This document shows positions 39,017-47,535 of a stretch of 64,000 nt of DNA, piece after piece. The translations under genes were made by a program, and so were the position numbers. Source of the DNA: Nocardia goodfellowii (GTDB lineage Bacteria > Actinomycetota > Actinomycetes > Mycobacteriales > Mycobacteriaceae). Under the pieces are notes generated by a model. The model did no database searches. It was not told the origin of the DNA and saw only the letters and a list, made by a program, of their open reading frames with translations. How positions within the stretch are numbered: position 1 is the first letter of the stretch; each line of letters starts with the position of its first letter. Where the stretch lies: assembly GCF_017875645.1 (NCBI RefSeq), contig NZ_JAGGMR010000001.1, positions 620,001 to 684,000 of the forward strand, given 5' to 3'.

Positions 39017-40407
39017 ACCCGCAGCCCGCCCGGGTACAGGTACTCGTCCGCCGGCGGCTCCTCGGTATTGAGCCAGGCGTGGAAGAAACCCGTCAGATCA
39101 GGCCCGTACTTCGACTGGATGAACGTGCGGAACTGCGGAATCGAGGCATTGCCGTAGGCGTGGTGGTGCAGGAATTCCTTGACCGCGCCGAAGAAGATCT
39201 CGTCACCGATCTGGCGGCGCAGCGCGTGCAGGAACAGCGGTCCACGGTAGTAGACGGAGGTGAATTCCCTTCCCGCGCCGGGATTGTCGAGGGGAATCTG
39301 CCAGAATTTCGGGTTCGCCAGATATTTGGCGGTGGTCTCGCGGTATTTGGCGTCGACGTCGAGGCCTTCCTTCTGCTCCGGCCACAGATAGTCGGCGGTG
39401 TAGCTGGCGAAGCATTCGTTCAGGCAGATATCGGACCACTGGCGCACCGACACCGCGTCACCCCACCACTGGTGCGCGATCTCGTGCACCACGGTTTGCA
39501 GATCGGTCCAGGGCGCGTGGATGGGGCGCGTCTGGGTTTCCAGCGAGAACTCGAGATCGGCGTCCACGTAGATTCCGCCCGCGGCGTCGAAGGGATACGG
39601 GCCGTAGAGGTTTTCGGCGAAATCGAGGATTTCGGGCAGCCGCTGCTCGTGCTCCCGGTTGGCTTCCGCCTCGGGCGCGAACGCGCTGAGCAGGGGTGTC
39701 CCGTCGGCACGGACCTGCTCCAGGAAGGTGAACTTGTCGATGGCGACAGTAGTCAGATACCCGAGCACGGTGTGCTTCGATTCCCAGCTGACGACGCGCT
39801 TGTCGCCGCGCACCTCGTTCTGGGTACGCCGGCCGTTCGACATCACTTCCCATTCGGCGGGCACCGTGGCGTGCAGCGCGAAAGTCGCCTTGTCCAAGGG
39901 AGTGTCGTTGAGCGGATACCAGGTGGCGGCCGAATGCGGTTCCCCGGCAACGAAAGCGCCGCCGCTGGGCGCGATGGTCCAGCCCGCTCCCCTCGCGTCC
40001 ACCGCGGGGCCCGCGTAATCGATGACGGTGACGAACGGCAGGCCGGGCAGCAGCGGCAGCAGCGGGGTGACGGTCAGTTCGTGCTCGCCGTTGCGGTCCC
40101 ACGCGGCGGGCTGGCCGTTCACCGTCACCATCCGCACGTCGGGACCGCTGAAGTCGAGGTTGAACGCGCGCAGCGCCTGCGTGGCCCGCGCTTGCACGCG
40201 CGCGTGTCCGGTCAGGTGCCGGCTCGGCGGGTCGTAATCGATGGCGACGTCGTAATGCGTGACGTCGTAGCCACCGTTACCGTCGAGCGGATAGTAAGGG
40301 TCACCCAGACCCGGTGCGCCGAGGAACGGGTCCGCTTGCGCCGCAGCCGGTGTCGCGGTGATCAGGACTCCGGCAACCAGCACGCAACCCAGGCCGGACA
40401 ACCTCAT
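39013..40407 (-). CDS. Secreted M1-family metallopeptidase
   Basis: This 464-residue exported aminopeptidase-like enzyme has a signal peptide (CVLVAGVLITATPAAAQA, cleavage near 25). The N-terminal beta domain begins YYPLDGNGGYDVTHYDVAIDYDPPSRHLTGHARVQARATQALRAFNLDFSGPDV. The zinc site is HEIAHQWWGD followed 18 residues later by NECFASY, giving the HExxH-x18-E ligands. The exopeptidase loop reads LEFSLETQTRPIHAPW. It is shorter than cytosolic PepN because it lacks the C-terminal helical domain, as is usual for secreted actinobacterial M1 enzymes. Confidence 0.92.
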   Translation of the reverse strand: MRLSGLGCVLVAGVLITATPAAAQADPFLGAPGLGDPYYPLDGNGGYDVTHYDVAIDYDPPSRHLTGHARVQARATQALRAFNLDFSGPDVRMVTVNGQPAAWDRNGEHELTVTPLLPLLPGLPFVTVIDYAGPAVDARGAGWTIAPSGGAFVAGEPHSAATWYPLNDTPLDKATFALHATVPAEWEVMSNGRRTQNEVRGDKRVVSWESKHTVLGYLTTVAIDKFTFLEQVRADGTPLLSAFAPEAEANREHEQRLPEILDFAENLYGPYPFDAAGGIYVDADLEFSLETQTRPIHAPWTDLQTVVHEIAHQWWGDAVSVRQWSDICLNECFASYTADYLWPEQKEGLDVDAKYRETTAKYLANPKFWQIPLDNPGAGREFTSVYYRGPLFLHALRRQIGDEIFFGAVKEFLHHHAYGNASIPQFRTFIQSKYGPDLTGFFHAWLNTEEPPADEYLYPGGLRV

Positions 40408-40485
40408 ACGACCAACCGCCTCTCTCGATCACCTCGGCTTCGGGATCGTGCCGGCGAGCATTGGCACAGCGGCGATCGTAGTCGG

Positions 40486-41127
40486 TTATTTGGCGGCGCC
40501 GCTGAGCGCCACCGACGCGCCGAGCCCTACGATCATCGCCCCGCCGGTCGCGCCGACCGCCTCCAGCCGGCGCGGCGAGCGGGCGAACCAGCTGCGCGCG
40601 GCCGCCGCGCCCAAGGCCCACGCGGTGTCCGACACCAGCGCGATCGCCAAGAAGACGCCGCCCAGGATCAGCAACTGCGCGACGTACGCTCCGCCCGCCG
40701 GGTCGATGAAATGCGGCAGCACCGCCGAGAAGAAGATGACGGCCTTCGGGTTGGTGAGACCGACGACGACGCCCTGGCGAATGACCTTGCTGTCCTGCAC
40801 CGACGGCGCCGAGACAGTCAGCGCGTCGCGCAAGGACTTGCGATCCCGGATCGCCTGCACACCCAGGTAGATCAGATACAGGGCGCCGGTGAATTTCACG
40901 ATGGTCAGCGCCAGCGCGGACGCGGTGAGGATGGCGCCGAGGCCGATCGCGACCAGCAGCAGCGAAACCAGCACGCCCACCGCGTGTCCGATGACCGACA
41001 GCAATGCGGCCCGCCGCCCGAGCGCGAGCGCGCGCCCGATCGCGAACAGCACGCCTGGACCCGGCACGACAATGATGACGAAGGCGGCGGCGGCGAAGGC
41101 CAGCAGATTTGCGACCGGAATCATCAT
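40486..41127 (-). CDS. LysE/RhtB-family amino-acid exporter
   Basis: This 213-residue protein has about six membrane segments. The family signature FVIIVVPGPGVLFAIGRALALGRRAAL lies at the N terminus and GVVVGLTNPKAVIFFSAVLPHF in the middle. RhtB-type relatives export homoserine, threonine or other amino acids; the substrate here is unknown. It is on the same strand as the DUF3239 gene, 40 bases downstream of it. A second member of the family is encoded at 51067-51711. Confidence 0.9.
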   Translation of the reverse strand: MMIPVANLLAFAAAAFVIIVVPGPGVLFAIGRALALGRRAALLSVIGHAVGVLVSLLLVAIGLGAILTASALALTIVKFTGALYLIYLGVQAIRDRKSLRDALTVSAPSVQDSKVIRQGVVVGLTNPKAVIFFSAVLPHFIDPAGGAYVAQLLILGGVFLAIALVSDTAWALGAAAARSWFARSPRRLEAVGATGGAMIVGLGASVALSGAAK

Positions 41128-41167
41128 CCGAGTCTATGCACACGCGCCGACGGCGTGCACGACTTTT

Positions 41168-41836
41168 TCAGGCGCCCAGGTCGTCCGGCAACTGCTGCGG
41201 ATCCAGCAGCAATCGCTTCGCCGAGGCCCGCCGCACCTTCGCCGCGAGCCCGAGATTATTTGTGAGCAAACGCCATTCCGTTTCGCTGATCGCGGCGCGG
41301 GCGCGATCGATGACCGTCCCGTCGGTGGTGCCCCAGGCGATCGGCATCGGATGCACCGTCTGCCACCGCTCGCCCACCTGGCGTGGCGCCCGCTCGCTGC
41401 GCACCGCGACCGAGGGCACCCGCTCCCCCGCGCGCTTCTCGTGGCCGGGCAGATCTCGCACCTTGCGGATCACCAGTGCGTAGAGCGGGTCGGTGGCGGT
41501 GGGCTTGGCCACGTCGACCAGCGCCAGCAGCACCACGCCGCCCGGGTGCGTCTCCGAGACCACCGCGGGCACGAGATCACCGGTGGCGTAGAGCTTGTCG
41601 ATGCTGAACCGGCGCGGCGCCCACACCGTCACCCACAGCGCCACCACCGCACCGAGCACGAAGGCGACGGCCAGCAGATAGGACCAGGCGTGGCCCAGCC
41701 AGATCAGGTAGGCGGCGATCAGCCCGGCGACGATCGCCCCGGAGATCGCCAAAGCTCGGAGGCGGCGCACATCGGCGAGGACTTCGTTCACCGCATGGGC
41801 GTGCCTGTGGTCCACCGGGAATTCGAAGCGTCGCAC
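41168..41836 (-). CDS. DUF3239-like membrane protein
   Basis: This 222-residue protein begins RRFEFPVDHRHAHAVNEVLADVRRL and has two adjacent membrane segments (about 31-47 and 53-71). The C-terminal cytoplasmic domain starts APRRFSIDKLYATGDLVPAVVSETHPGGVVLLALVDVAK and ends ISETEWRLLTNNLGLAAKVRRASAKRLLLDP. It resembles DUF3239 proteins of corynebacteria and nocardiae. The assignment rests on pattern memory. It lies 40 bases downstream of the XPB gene on the same strand. Confidence 0.65.
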   Translation of the reverse strand: MRRFEFPVDHRHAHAVNEVLADVRRLRALAISGAIVAGLIAAYLIWLGHAWSYLLAVAFVLGAVVALWVTVWAPRRFSIDKLYATGDLVPAVVSETHPGGVVLLALVDVAKPTATDPLYALVIRKVRDLPGHEKRAGERVPSVAVRSERAPRQVGERWQTVHPMPIAWGTTDGTVIDRARAAISETEWRLLTNNLGLAAKVRRASAKRLLLDPQQLPDDLGA

Positions 41837-41876
41837 GTTTTCTTCCTAGCACACGTAGCGGAGAGAACCCCTCCAC

Positions 41877-43535
41877 TTATCCGATGGCCGGCCCCAGCAA
41901 GTCGTCGGCATCTGTTATGCGATAGGCATACCCCTGTTCCGCCAGAAAACGCTGCCGGTGCGCGGCATATTCGGCGTCCAGCGTGTCACGCGCGACCACC
42001 GAATAGAAGTGGGCTTGGCCACCATCGTGCTTGGGCCGCAGCAGGCGGCCGAGGCGTTGCGCCTCCTCCTGGCGGGAACCGAAGGTTCCCGAAACCTGCA
42101 CTGCCACAGAGGCTTCGGGCAGATCGATGGAGAAATTCGCGACCTTGCTGACCACCAGAACCGGGATCTCACCCTGCCGGAAAGCCTCGAAAAGTTCTTC
42201 GCGCTCTTTGGTTTTCGTCGAACCCTGAATCACCGGCGCGTTCAACGCCACGCCCAATTCGTCCAGCTGATCGAGGTAGGCGCCGATCACCAGCGTCGGC
42301 GCGTCCGGGTGTTTGGCCAGGATGGACTGCACCACCGGAATTTTCGTACGTGCCGTAGAACACAATTTGTAGCGTTCCTCGGGCTCGGCGGTGGCATAGG
42401 ACATCCGCTCGGCATCGGTGAGGGTGACGCGCACCTCCACACAGTCGGCCGGGGCGATCCAGCCCTGCGCCTCGATGTCCTTCCACGGGGCGTCATAGCG
42501 TTTCGGGCCGATCAGCGAGAACACATCGCCCTCGCGGCCGTCCTCGCGCACCAGCGTCGCGGTCAGGCCGAGCCGGCGGCGCGATTGCAGATCGGCGGTC
42601 ATCCGGAAGACGGGTGCGGGCAGCAGATGCACCTCGTCGTAGACGACCAGGCCCCAATCGCGGCTGTCGAACAGCTCGAGGTGCTTGTACTCGCCCTTGG
42701 TGCGACGCGTGATCACCTGATAGGTGGCGATGGTGACCGGTCGGATCTCCTTGCGCTCGCCGGAGTATTCGCCGATCTCGTCCTCGGTCAGCGAGGTACG
42801 CGCCAGCAACTCACGCCGCCACTGCCGCCCGGCGACCGTATTGGTGACCAGGATCAGCGTGGTGGCCTTGGCCTTGGCCATGGCGGCCGCGCCGACCATC
42901 GTCTTGCCGGCGCCACAGGGCAGCACCACGACACCGGACCCACCGGCCCAGAAGGAATCCGCCGCCATCTTCTGGTAATCGCGCAGCTCCCAGTGGCCGC
43001 CCTCGTAGTCGAGATCGATCTGATGCGCCTCGCCGTCGACATAACCCGCCAGATCCTCCGCGGGCCAGCCGATCTTCAACAGCATCTGCTTGATCCGGCC
43101 ACGCTCGGACGGATGCACCACCACGGTGTCGTCATCGATGCGGGCGCCGAGCATCGGCGCGATCTTCTTGTGCCGGAGCACTTCCTCGAGCACCGCGCGA
43201 TCCAGGCTGTTCAGCACCAGCCCGTGCGCCGGGTGCTTCATCAGCTGCAACCGCCCGTACCGTGCCATGGTGTCGACGATGTCGACCAGCAGCGGCTGCG
43301 GCACCGCATACCGGGAGAAATTCACCAGCGCGTCCACGACCTGCTCGGCGTCGTGCCCCGCGGCCCGGGCATTCCACAGCGCCAGCGGCGTCACGCGATA
43401 GGTGTGCACGTGCTCGGGCGCGCGCTCCAACTCCGCGAACGGCGCGATCGATTGCCGGGCCACATCGGCCAACTCGTGGTCGACCTCGAGCAGCAGTGTC
43501 TTGTCGCTCTGAACGATCAACGGACCATCGGTCAC
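41877..43535 (-). CDS. XPB/ERCC3-type DNA repair helicase
   Basis: This 552-residue superfamily 2 helicase should unwind DNA 3' to 5' in an ATP-dependent manner. The sequence is very close to mycobacterial ERCC3 (Rv0861c). Motif I is LPCGAGKTMVGAAAMAKA, motif II VVYDEVHLLPA (DEVH), motif III RRRLGLTATLVREDG and motif VI QRLGRLLRPK. The GTG at 43535 with GGGAGA upstream is chosen because TDGPLIVQSDKTLLLEVDHELA is the conserved start. In mycobacteria the neighbour is the helicase-associated protein, encoded here at 35119-37407. Confidence 0.93.
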   Translation of the reverse strand: MTDGPLIVQSDKTLLLEVDHELADVARQSIAPFAELERAPEHVHTYRVTPLALWNARAAGHDAEQVVDALVNFSRYAVPQPLLVDIVDTMARYGRLQLMKHPAHGLVLNSLDRAVLEEVLRHKKIAPMLGARIDDDTVVVHPSERGRIKQMLLKIGWPAEDLAGYVDGEAHQIDLDYEGGHWELRDYQKMAADSFWAGGSGVVVLPCGAGKTMVGAAAMAKAKATTLILVTNTVAGRQWRRELLARTSLTEDEIGEYSGERKEIRPVTIATYQVITRRTKGEYKHLELFDSRDWGLVVYDEVHLLPAPVFRMTADLQSRRRLGLTATLVREDGREGDVFSLIGPKRYDAPWKDIEAQGWIAPADCVEVRVTLTDAERMSYATAEPEERYKLCSTARTKIPVVQSILAKHPDAPTLVIGAYLDQLDELGVALNAPVIQGSTKTKEREELFEAFRQGEIPVLVVSKVANFSIDLPEASVAVQVSGTFGSRQEEAQRLGRLLRPKHDGGQAHFYSVVARDTLDAEYAAHRQRFLAEQGYAYRITDADDLLGPAIG

Positions 43536-43678
43536 AGATCTCTCCCTTGTTGAGGTCCGCCCCATTCTCCCCGACCCCACCGACAACCCGCGGCTGCGGT
43601 CTCGGGGCCCGCTACTTCAGCGTCGGACCACCGCTATTTGTTCCCGGACCTGCGGTATTGCCGCAGGGGCGCGCGGCC

Positions 43679-43701
43679 CCGCCCGGCTGTCGGCCGGGCG
43701 G
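43679..43701 (-). terminator. Probable terminator after the DAHP synthase gene
   Basis: CCGCCCGGC and GCCGGGCGG pair perfectly around a five-base loop, 33 bases beyond the aroG stop. A second hairpin (CCTGCGG...CCGCAGG) follows near 43649-43667. Neither has a T tract. Confidence 0.5.
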
Positions 43702-43733
43702 GCAGCGCTGCTGCGGAGAGCGGTGCGAGCAGG

Positions 43734-44825
43734 TCAGCGGTCGCGACGCCGCTGGACGGCGTCGGCGAGCCGGTCCAGTTGCGCGGCGGTGGTTTCCCAG
43801 TCGATGCAGGCATCGGTGATGGATTGGCCGTAGGTCAGCTCGTCCGAGCGGCCCAGCGTCAAATCCTGCCGGCCCGCCACCAGGAAGCTTTCCAGCATGA
43901 CGCCGACCACGTTCTTTTCCCCGGTGGCCACGCGGTCCGCGATGTCGGCGATCACGTCGGCCTGGCGGTTGTGATCTTTGTTGCTGTTGCCGTGGCTGGC
44001 GTCGACCACGAGGCGCTCGGCCAAACCGGCCTTCTCCAGCCGCAAGCAGGCTTCCGCGCAGGAGGCCGCGTCGTAGTTCGTGCCGTTGCTGCCGCCGCGC
44101 AGGATGACGTGGCAGTCCGGGTTGCCGCTCGTGCGGATGAGCGCGGCGCGGCCGTCGAGATCGGTGCCCGGGAAGACGTGGCTGGCCGCGGCCGCGCGGA
44201 CGCCGTCCACCGCCACCTGCACGTCGCCGTCGGTGCCGTTCTTGATGCCGACCGGCATCGACAGCGCGCTGCTCAGCTGGCGGTGCACCTGGCTGGCGGC
44301 GGTCCGGGCGCCGATCGCGCCGTAGGACACGAGATCCGCGATGTACTGCGGCGTGATCGGATCGAGGAACTCACACGCGACCGGCAAGCCCAGGCCGGTG
44401 ATGTCCACCAGCAGTTTGCGGCCGATGCCGAGGCCGGTGTTCACATCGAAGGACCCGTCCAGGTGCGGGTCGTTGATCAGACCCTTCCAGCCCAGGGTGG
44501 TGCGCGGCTTCTCGAAGTACACCCGCATCACGACGTGCAGGCGGTCGTTCAACTCCGCGGCCTTCGCCGCGAGCAGACGCGCGTATTCGATCGCGGCCGC
44601 GGGATCGTGTACCGAACACGGGCCGACGATCACCATCAGGCGGTCGTCGTCCGCGTTGAGCACGTCGACGGTGGCTTTCCGGCCCGCACGCACGGTGTCG
44701 GCAAGGGCATCGGTGATTTGGTGCACCCGGCGCACCTCGGCCGGCGAGCGCAACGGGCTCACGGACAGGGTGCGCTGGTCATCCAGATCAGAATGCCGCG
44801 CATCGACATCAACTGCGGTGGTCAT
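43734..44825 (-). CDS. aroG: 3-deoxy-7-phosphoheptulonate synthase, class I (AroFGH type)
   Basis: This 363-residue enzyme joins phosphoenolpyruvate and erythrose 4-phosphate in the first step of the shikimate pathway. Class I motifs are present: LMVIVGPCSVHDPAAAIEYA, VMRVYFEKPRTTLGWKGLINDPHLDGSFDVN, DPITPQYIADLVSYGAIGARTA, SMPVGIKNGTDGDVQVAVD and LRGGSNGTNYD, then DASHGNSNKDH for metal binding. It differs from the class II enzyme of M. tuberculosis. The ATG at 44825 has AAAGGA upstream; a longer in-frame reading at 44855 lies in the leader. A leader peptide and terminator upstream indicate attenuation by aromatic amino acids. Confidence 0.92.
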   Translation of the reverse strand: MTTAVDVDARHSDLDDQRTLSVSPLRSPAEVRRVHQITDALADTVRAGRKATVDVLNADDDRLMVIVGPCSVHDPAAAIEYARLLAAKAAELNDRLHVVMRVYFEKPRTTLGWKGLINDPHLDGSFDVNTGLGIGRKLLVDITGLGLPVACEFLDPITPQYIADLVSYGAIGARTAASQVHRQLSSALSMPVGIKNGTDGDVQVAVDGVRAAAASHVFPGTDLDGRAALIRTSGNPDCHVILRGGSNGTNYDAASCAEACLRLEKAGLAERLVVDASHGNSNKDHNRQADVIADIADRVATGEKNVVGVMLESFLVAGRQDLTLGRSDELTYGQSITDACIDWETTAAQLDRLADAVQRRRDR

Positions 44826-44871
44826 AGTGGGTTCCTTTTCATCAGGCCGACCCACGGAATTCGAGAACCCG

Positions 44872-44896
44872 TCGAGCCGGTCATCATCCGGCTCGA
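44872..44896 (-). terminator. Attenuator hairpin before aroG
   Basis: Nine base pairs (44872-44880 with 44888-44896) enclose a seven-base loop, with further CC/GG pairing after a mismatch. It lies 13 bases past the leader-peptide stop and 46 bases before the aroG start. No long T tract follows. Confidence 0.6.
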
Positions 44897-44909
44897 GGGT
44901 GGAGGTTGG

Positions 44910-44981
44910 TCAGCGCAGCCAGGTGCCGCAGACCGGCCCACCCAGGGCCGGCTTGCTAAACCAGAAATACACACGCTGCAC
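44910..44981 (-). CDS. Aromatic-rich leader peptide of aroG
   Basis: A GTG at 44981 opens a 23-residue peptide whose codons 4-8 read Val-Tyr-Phe-Trp-Phe, with another Trp at position 21. This concentration of all three aromatic residues just before the gene for the first shikimate enzyme is the hallmark of ribosome-mediated attenuation. The peptide overlaps a CCGGCCC/GGGCCGG pause hairpin (44933-44951) and is followed by the terminator at 44872-44896. A TACAGT -10 element at 44989-44994 leaves only seven bases before the GTG, so the transcript may be leaderless. Confidence 0.75.
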   Translation of the reverse strand: MQRVYFWFSKPALGGPVCGTWLR

Positions 44982-44988
44982 GCCGCTG

Positions 44989-44994
44989 ACTGTA
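44989..44994 (-). promoter_or_regulatory. Likely -10 element of the aroG leader transcript
   Basis: TACAGT on the minus strand fits TANNNT and ends seven bases before the leader-peptide GTG, the spacing expected if transcription starts at that G. Confidence 0.5.
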
Positions 44995-45164
44995 GCAGGG
45001 ACAAACCCGCCCCGATCCCCGAGGCGCGCAACGTCACATTTCAGGTAGCTCGAGGCTATCGAGCTTCCCGCCCTCCGTGTTGTGCTACGTCCGGCGGTGA
45101 GCGCGCCATCACCCGCGCGCGTGTCATTCCCGCAGGTAGAGGTGGACGGAGTAGCGTCCGGGCC

Positions 45165-45329
45165 ATGGACACGCTCATCTTCGGCGGGTTGCTGTTCACG
45201 CTTTTCGCGATCTACGCCCAGCGGTCTCGGCGCGTGGTGCTCGCCGCCTGGTGGGTGGTTCTGGTCGCGTGCCTGGTGCTGTTGCGGCATCACATCACCA
45301 GCGGGCTCGGTCTCGGATTGACGTGGTGA
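45165..45329 (+). CDS. DUF5993 family small membrane protein
   Basis: This 54-residue protein consists of two hydrophobic segments, TLIFGGLLFTLFAIYAQ and VVLAAWWVVLVACLVLL, followed by RHHITSGLGLGLTW. Small proteins of this type (DUF5993) sit directly before DsbB genes in several actinobacteria. The stop is four bases before the DsbB start, so the two are surely cotranscribed. It may be an accessory of the DsbB protein; that is inference from context. Confidence 0.75.
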   Translation: MDTLIFGGLLFTLFAIYAQRSRRVVLAAWWVVLVACLVLLRHHITSGLGLGLTW

Positions 45330-45333
45330 CGCG

Positions 45334-46011
45334 ATGACCGAAGCCGAGGTCACCGGACGGCACCGGGCCGTCGAGATCGTCGAGCCGGAGAGCGCGGGGC
45401 GGCGCTTCGTCGGGCAGTCGCAGTATTGGCTGGCCTGCGTCTTCGTGATCGGCTGGACCGGTGTCATCTGCGGCGGGCTCGCGGTGCAGTTCGGGAGCTG
45501 GGACTATCCGTGCCCGCTGTGCATGTTGCAGCGCATGTTCATGGCCCTGGCCGCGCTCGGCGCCGCGATCATCGTGCGCAAGGGCATGCTCGGCATCATC
45601 ACCTCCCGGGACTATATGACCGGGTGGGGTCTGGCCCTGCTGGGTTGTGTCGCAGGCGGTTTCACCGCGTGGCGGCAGACCATGCTGCACATCAACGACT
45701 GGCAGCAGCCGAACGGACCGGTGGGCTACGGCAGTGCGGTGCTCGGTCTGCACCTCTACGTCTGGGCCTGGGTGTTGTTCGTGGCCGCGATATTCGCGAT
45801 CGGCTTGGTGCTGTCCTTCGGTCACGACACCGCCGCGCCGGGTTTCGCCGCCACGGGTGGCCAGCGCGTCATCGGCCGGCTGGCGCTGTGGTTCCTCGGT
45901 CTCGTGCTGATCGTCAATCTGATCGCGGTGTTCTGCCTGGAGGGCCTGCACTGGTTCCTGCCCGATGACCCGGACAAGTACCAGCTCTTCTACGACTTGG
46001 GCATCCGGTAG
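45334..46011 (+). CDS. Disulfide bond formation protein B-like (DsbB family)
   Basis: This 225-residue membrane protein has about five membrane segments. The first loop ends with YPCPLCMLQRMFMALAALGAA, which holds the DsbB C-x-x-C redox pair. The quinone-proximal Arg is the one in MLQR. A second periplasmic Cys pair, present in E. coli DsbB, is not seen; the corresponding loop reads HINDWQQPNGPVGYGSAVLG. It should pass electrons from an exported thiol oxidoreductase to quinone, though the missing pair makes the mechanism uncertain. It is coupled to DUF5993 and its 3' end overlaps the convergent SDR gene by 22 bases. Confidence 0.82.
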   Translation: MTEAEVTGRHRAVEIVEPESAGRRFVGQSQYWLACVFVIGWTGVICGGLAVQFGSWDYPCPLCMLQRMFMALAALGAAIIVRKGMLGIITSRDYMTGWGLALLGCVAGGFTAWRQTMLHINDWQQPNGPVGYGSAVLGLHLYVWAWVLFVAAIFAIGLVLSFGHDTAAPGFAATGGQRVIGRLALWFLGLVLIVNLIAVFCLEGLHWFLPDDPDKYQLFYDLGIR

Positions 46012-46871
46012 GTGACCCCGGTCAGCTTTTCCGACAGCTCCCAGAGTTCACGCGCGACCCGCTCATCCCGCGCGGCCGCGCTCGACCCGCAGCGAACCGG
46101 AGCGCCGCGCAGACCGCCGATACCCTCCGGCCCGTAGAAACCACCCGGTTCCGCGTCCGCCGTCGCAGCGAAAAGCTGCGGCAGCGCCCCTTTTTCGGCA
46201 CTCTGCGCGATCAGCCGATCACCGAGCGAGACGATCGCGCCGAAGAACGACTCGGTGTGCGTCCCCAATTCGGTGGCGGCGTACCCGGGGTGGGCGGCGG
46301 TCGCGAGCCGGGGCGAACGGGCCGCCGCGAACCGGCGCTGGAGCTCGGCCTTGAACAGCAGATTCGCGACCTTGGACTGACCGTAGGCGAGCCACCGGTC
46401 GTAGCGGCGACGTTCCCAGTTCGGATCGTCCAGGTCGATTCGCCCGAAGCGGTGCGCCCAGCTGGACACCGTCACCACCCGATCGGTGATCTTGTCCAGC
46501 AGTAGCCCGGTCAACGCGAAATGCCCGAGATGGTTTGTGCCGAACTGCATTTCGAAGCCGTCGGCGGTGCGTTTCCGCGGCACCGCCATCACCCCGGCGT
46601 TGTTCATCAGCACATCGACCCGGTCCACCGACGCCGCGAATTCGCGCACCGACGCCAGATCCGCCAGATCCAGCTTCCGCGCCTGCGCCCGCGCACCGAT
46701 CTCCGCCGCCACTCGCTCGGCCTTCTCGAGATTCCGGCAGGCCAGGATCACTTCGGCGCCCGCGCCGGCCAGCGCCCGCGCCGACGCGGCCCCCAATCCA
46801 CTGTTCGCGCCGGTGACGATGAAGCACCGGCCCGTCTGATCGGGGATGTCCGAAGTGTCCCAACCGCTCAT
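45990..46871 (-). CDS. Short-chain dehydrogenase/reductase, retinol-dehydrogenase-like
   Basis: This 293-residue NAD(P)-dependent oxidoreductase has the classical SDR motifs: the cofactor loop TGANSGLGAASARAL (about 20-34), LDLADLASV, NNAGVMAVP, the catalytic Ser in VVTVSSWAH and the Tyr-Lys pair in YGQSKVANLLF. HPGYAATELG follows. The arrangement NNAGVMAVPRKRTADGFEMQFGTNHLGHFALTGLL is typical of the retinol dehydrogenase-like subgroup of actinobacteria. The substrate is unknown. It stands alone. Confidence 0.9.
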   Translation of the reverse strand: MSGWDTSDIPDQTGRCFIVTGANSGLGAASARALAGAGAEVILACRNLEKAERVAAEIGARAQARKLDLADLASVREFAASVDRVDVLMNNAGVMAVPRKRTADGFEMQFGTNHLGHFALTGLLLDKITDRVVTVSSWAHRFGRIDLDDPNWERRRYDRWLAYGQSKVANLLFKAELQRRFAAARSPRLATAAHPGYAATELGTHTESFFGAIVSLGDRLIAQSAEKGALPQLFAATADAEPGGFYGPEGIGGLRGAPVRCGSSAAARDERVARELWELSEKLTGVTYRMPKS

Positions 46872-46992
46872 ACCGGGCGAGTCTAGTTAGATACCGCCAC
46901 CTCCGCCGATCAGCCGGATCGAAGGACCACACCGATCCGTGCGTGCGTCCGGGAACGGCGCGCGCGCAACGTATTCGACACTGCTCGCGGAA

Positions 46993-47535
46993 TCAGCGGG
47001 GTCGGGCGATGATGCCGAGCAGGTCACCCGCGGTGGTCGTGCGCGCGGTGAAATCCGCGGCCGCCAAGTGCTGAACAAGCTTGCCGGGCGGCGGTTTCGG
47101 GCTCGATCCCGCCGCATCGGGATTGCCGTAGCCATAGAACAGGTTGAGGGTGCCGCCGGAACCGAGCAGTTGCCGGATCAGCGTCAGTTCGGCGGCGGGC
47201 TGCTTGGTCCAGAACAAATTCACGTTGACGGCCACGATCTTGTCGAAACCGGCTGAAGCGAAGTCGATTCCGTCCACGACGCAATCCGGTCGCAGCTGTT
47301 CCAGCCCTACTCGGGCCATTCGAACGCGCACCGATTCGAGCAGTGGTGCATGGCGTTCGGCGGCGCGGGCGATCGCGGTGGCCGAGCGGTCGATGCCGAT
47401 GTAGCAACCGTCGTCCAGCCGTCCGGCGATAGCGGCGATGGAATCACTGGACCCCGGGCCGATTTCGAGGACCCGGTCCGCGGGCCGCACCGCCATGGTG
47501 TCGGCGATCCACCGGAATCGCGCGTCCCCCGCCAT
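46993..47535 (-). CDS. Class I SAM-dependent methyltransferase
   Basis: This 180-residue protein has the Rossmann SAM-binding motif VLEIGPGSSDSIAAIAGRL (about 22-40) and the acidic end of strand 2 in YIGIDRS. FDKIVAVNVNLFW serves as motif IV. The fold and length fit small-molecule methyltransferases, and the substrate is not evident. The ATG overlaps the GNAT stop by one base (TGATG), so the two genes are coupled and probably act in the same process or modify the same metabolite. Confidence 0.8.
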   Translation of the reverse strand: MAGDARFRWIADTMAVRPADRVLEIGPGSSDSIAAIAGRLDDGCYIGIDRSATAIARAAERHAPLLESVRVRMARVGLEQLRPDCVVDGIDFASAGFDKIVAVNVNLFWTKQPAAELTLIRQLLGSGGTLNLFYGYGNPDAAGSSPKPPPGKLVQHLAAADFTARTTTAGDLLGIIARPR

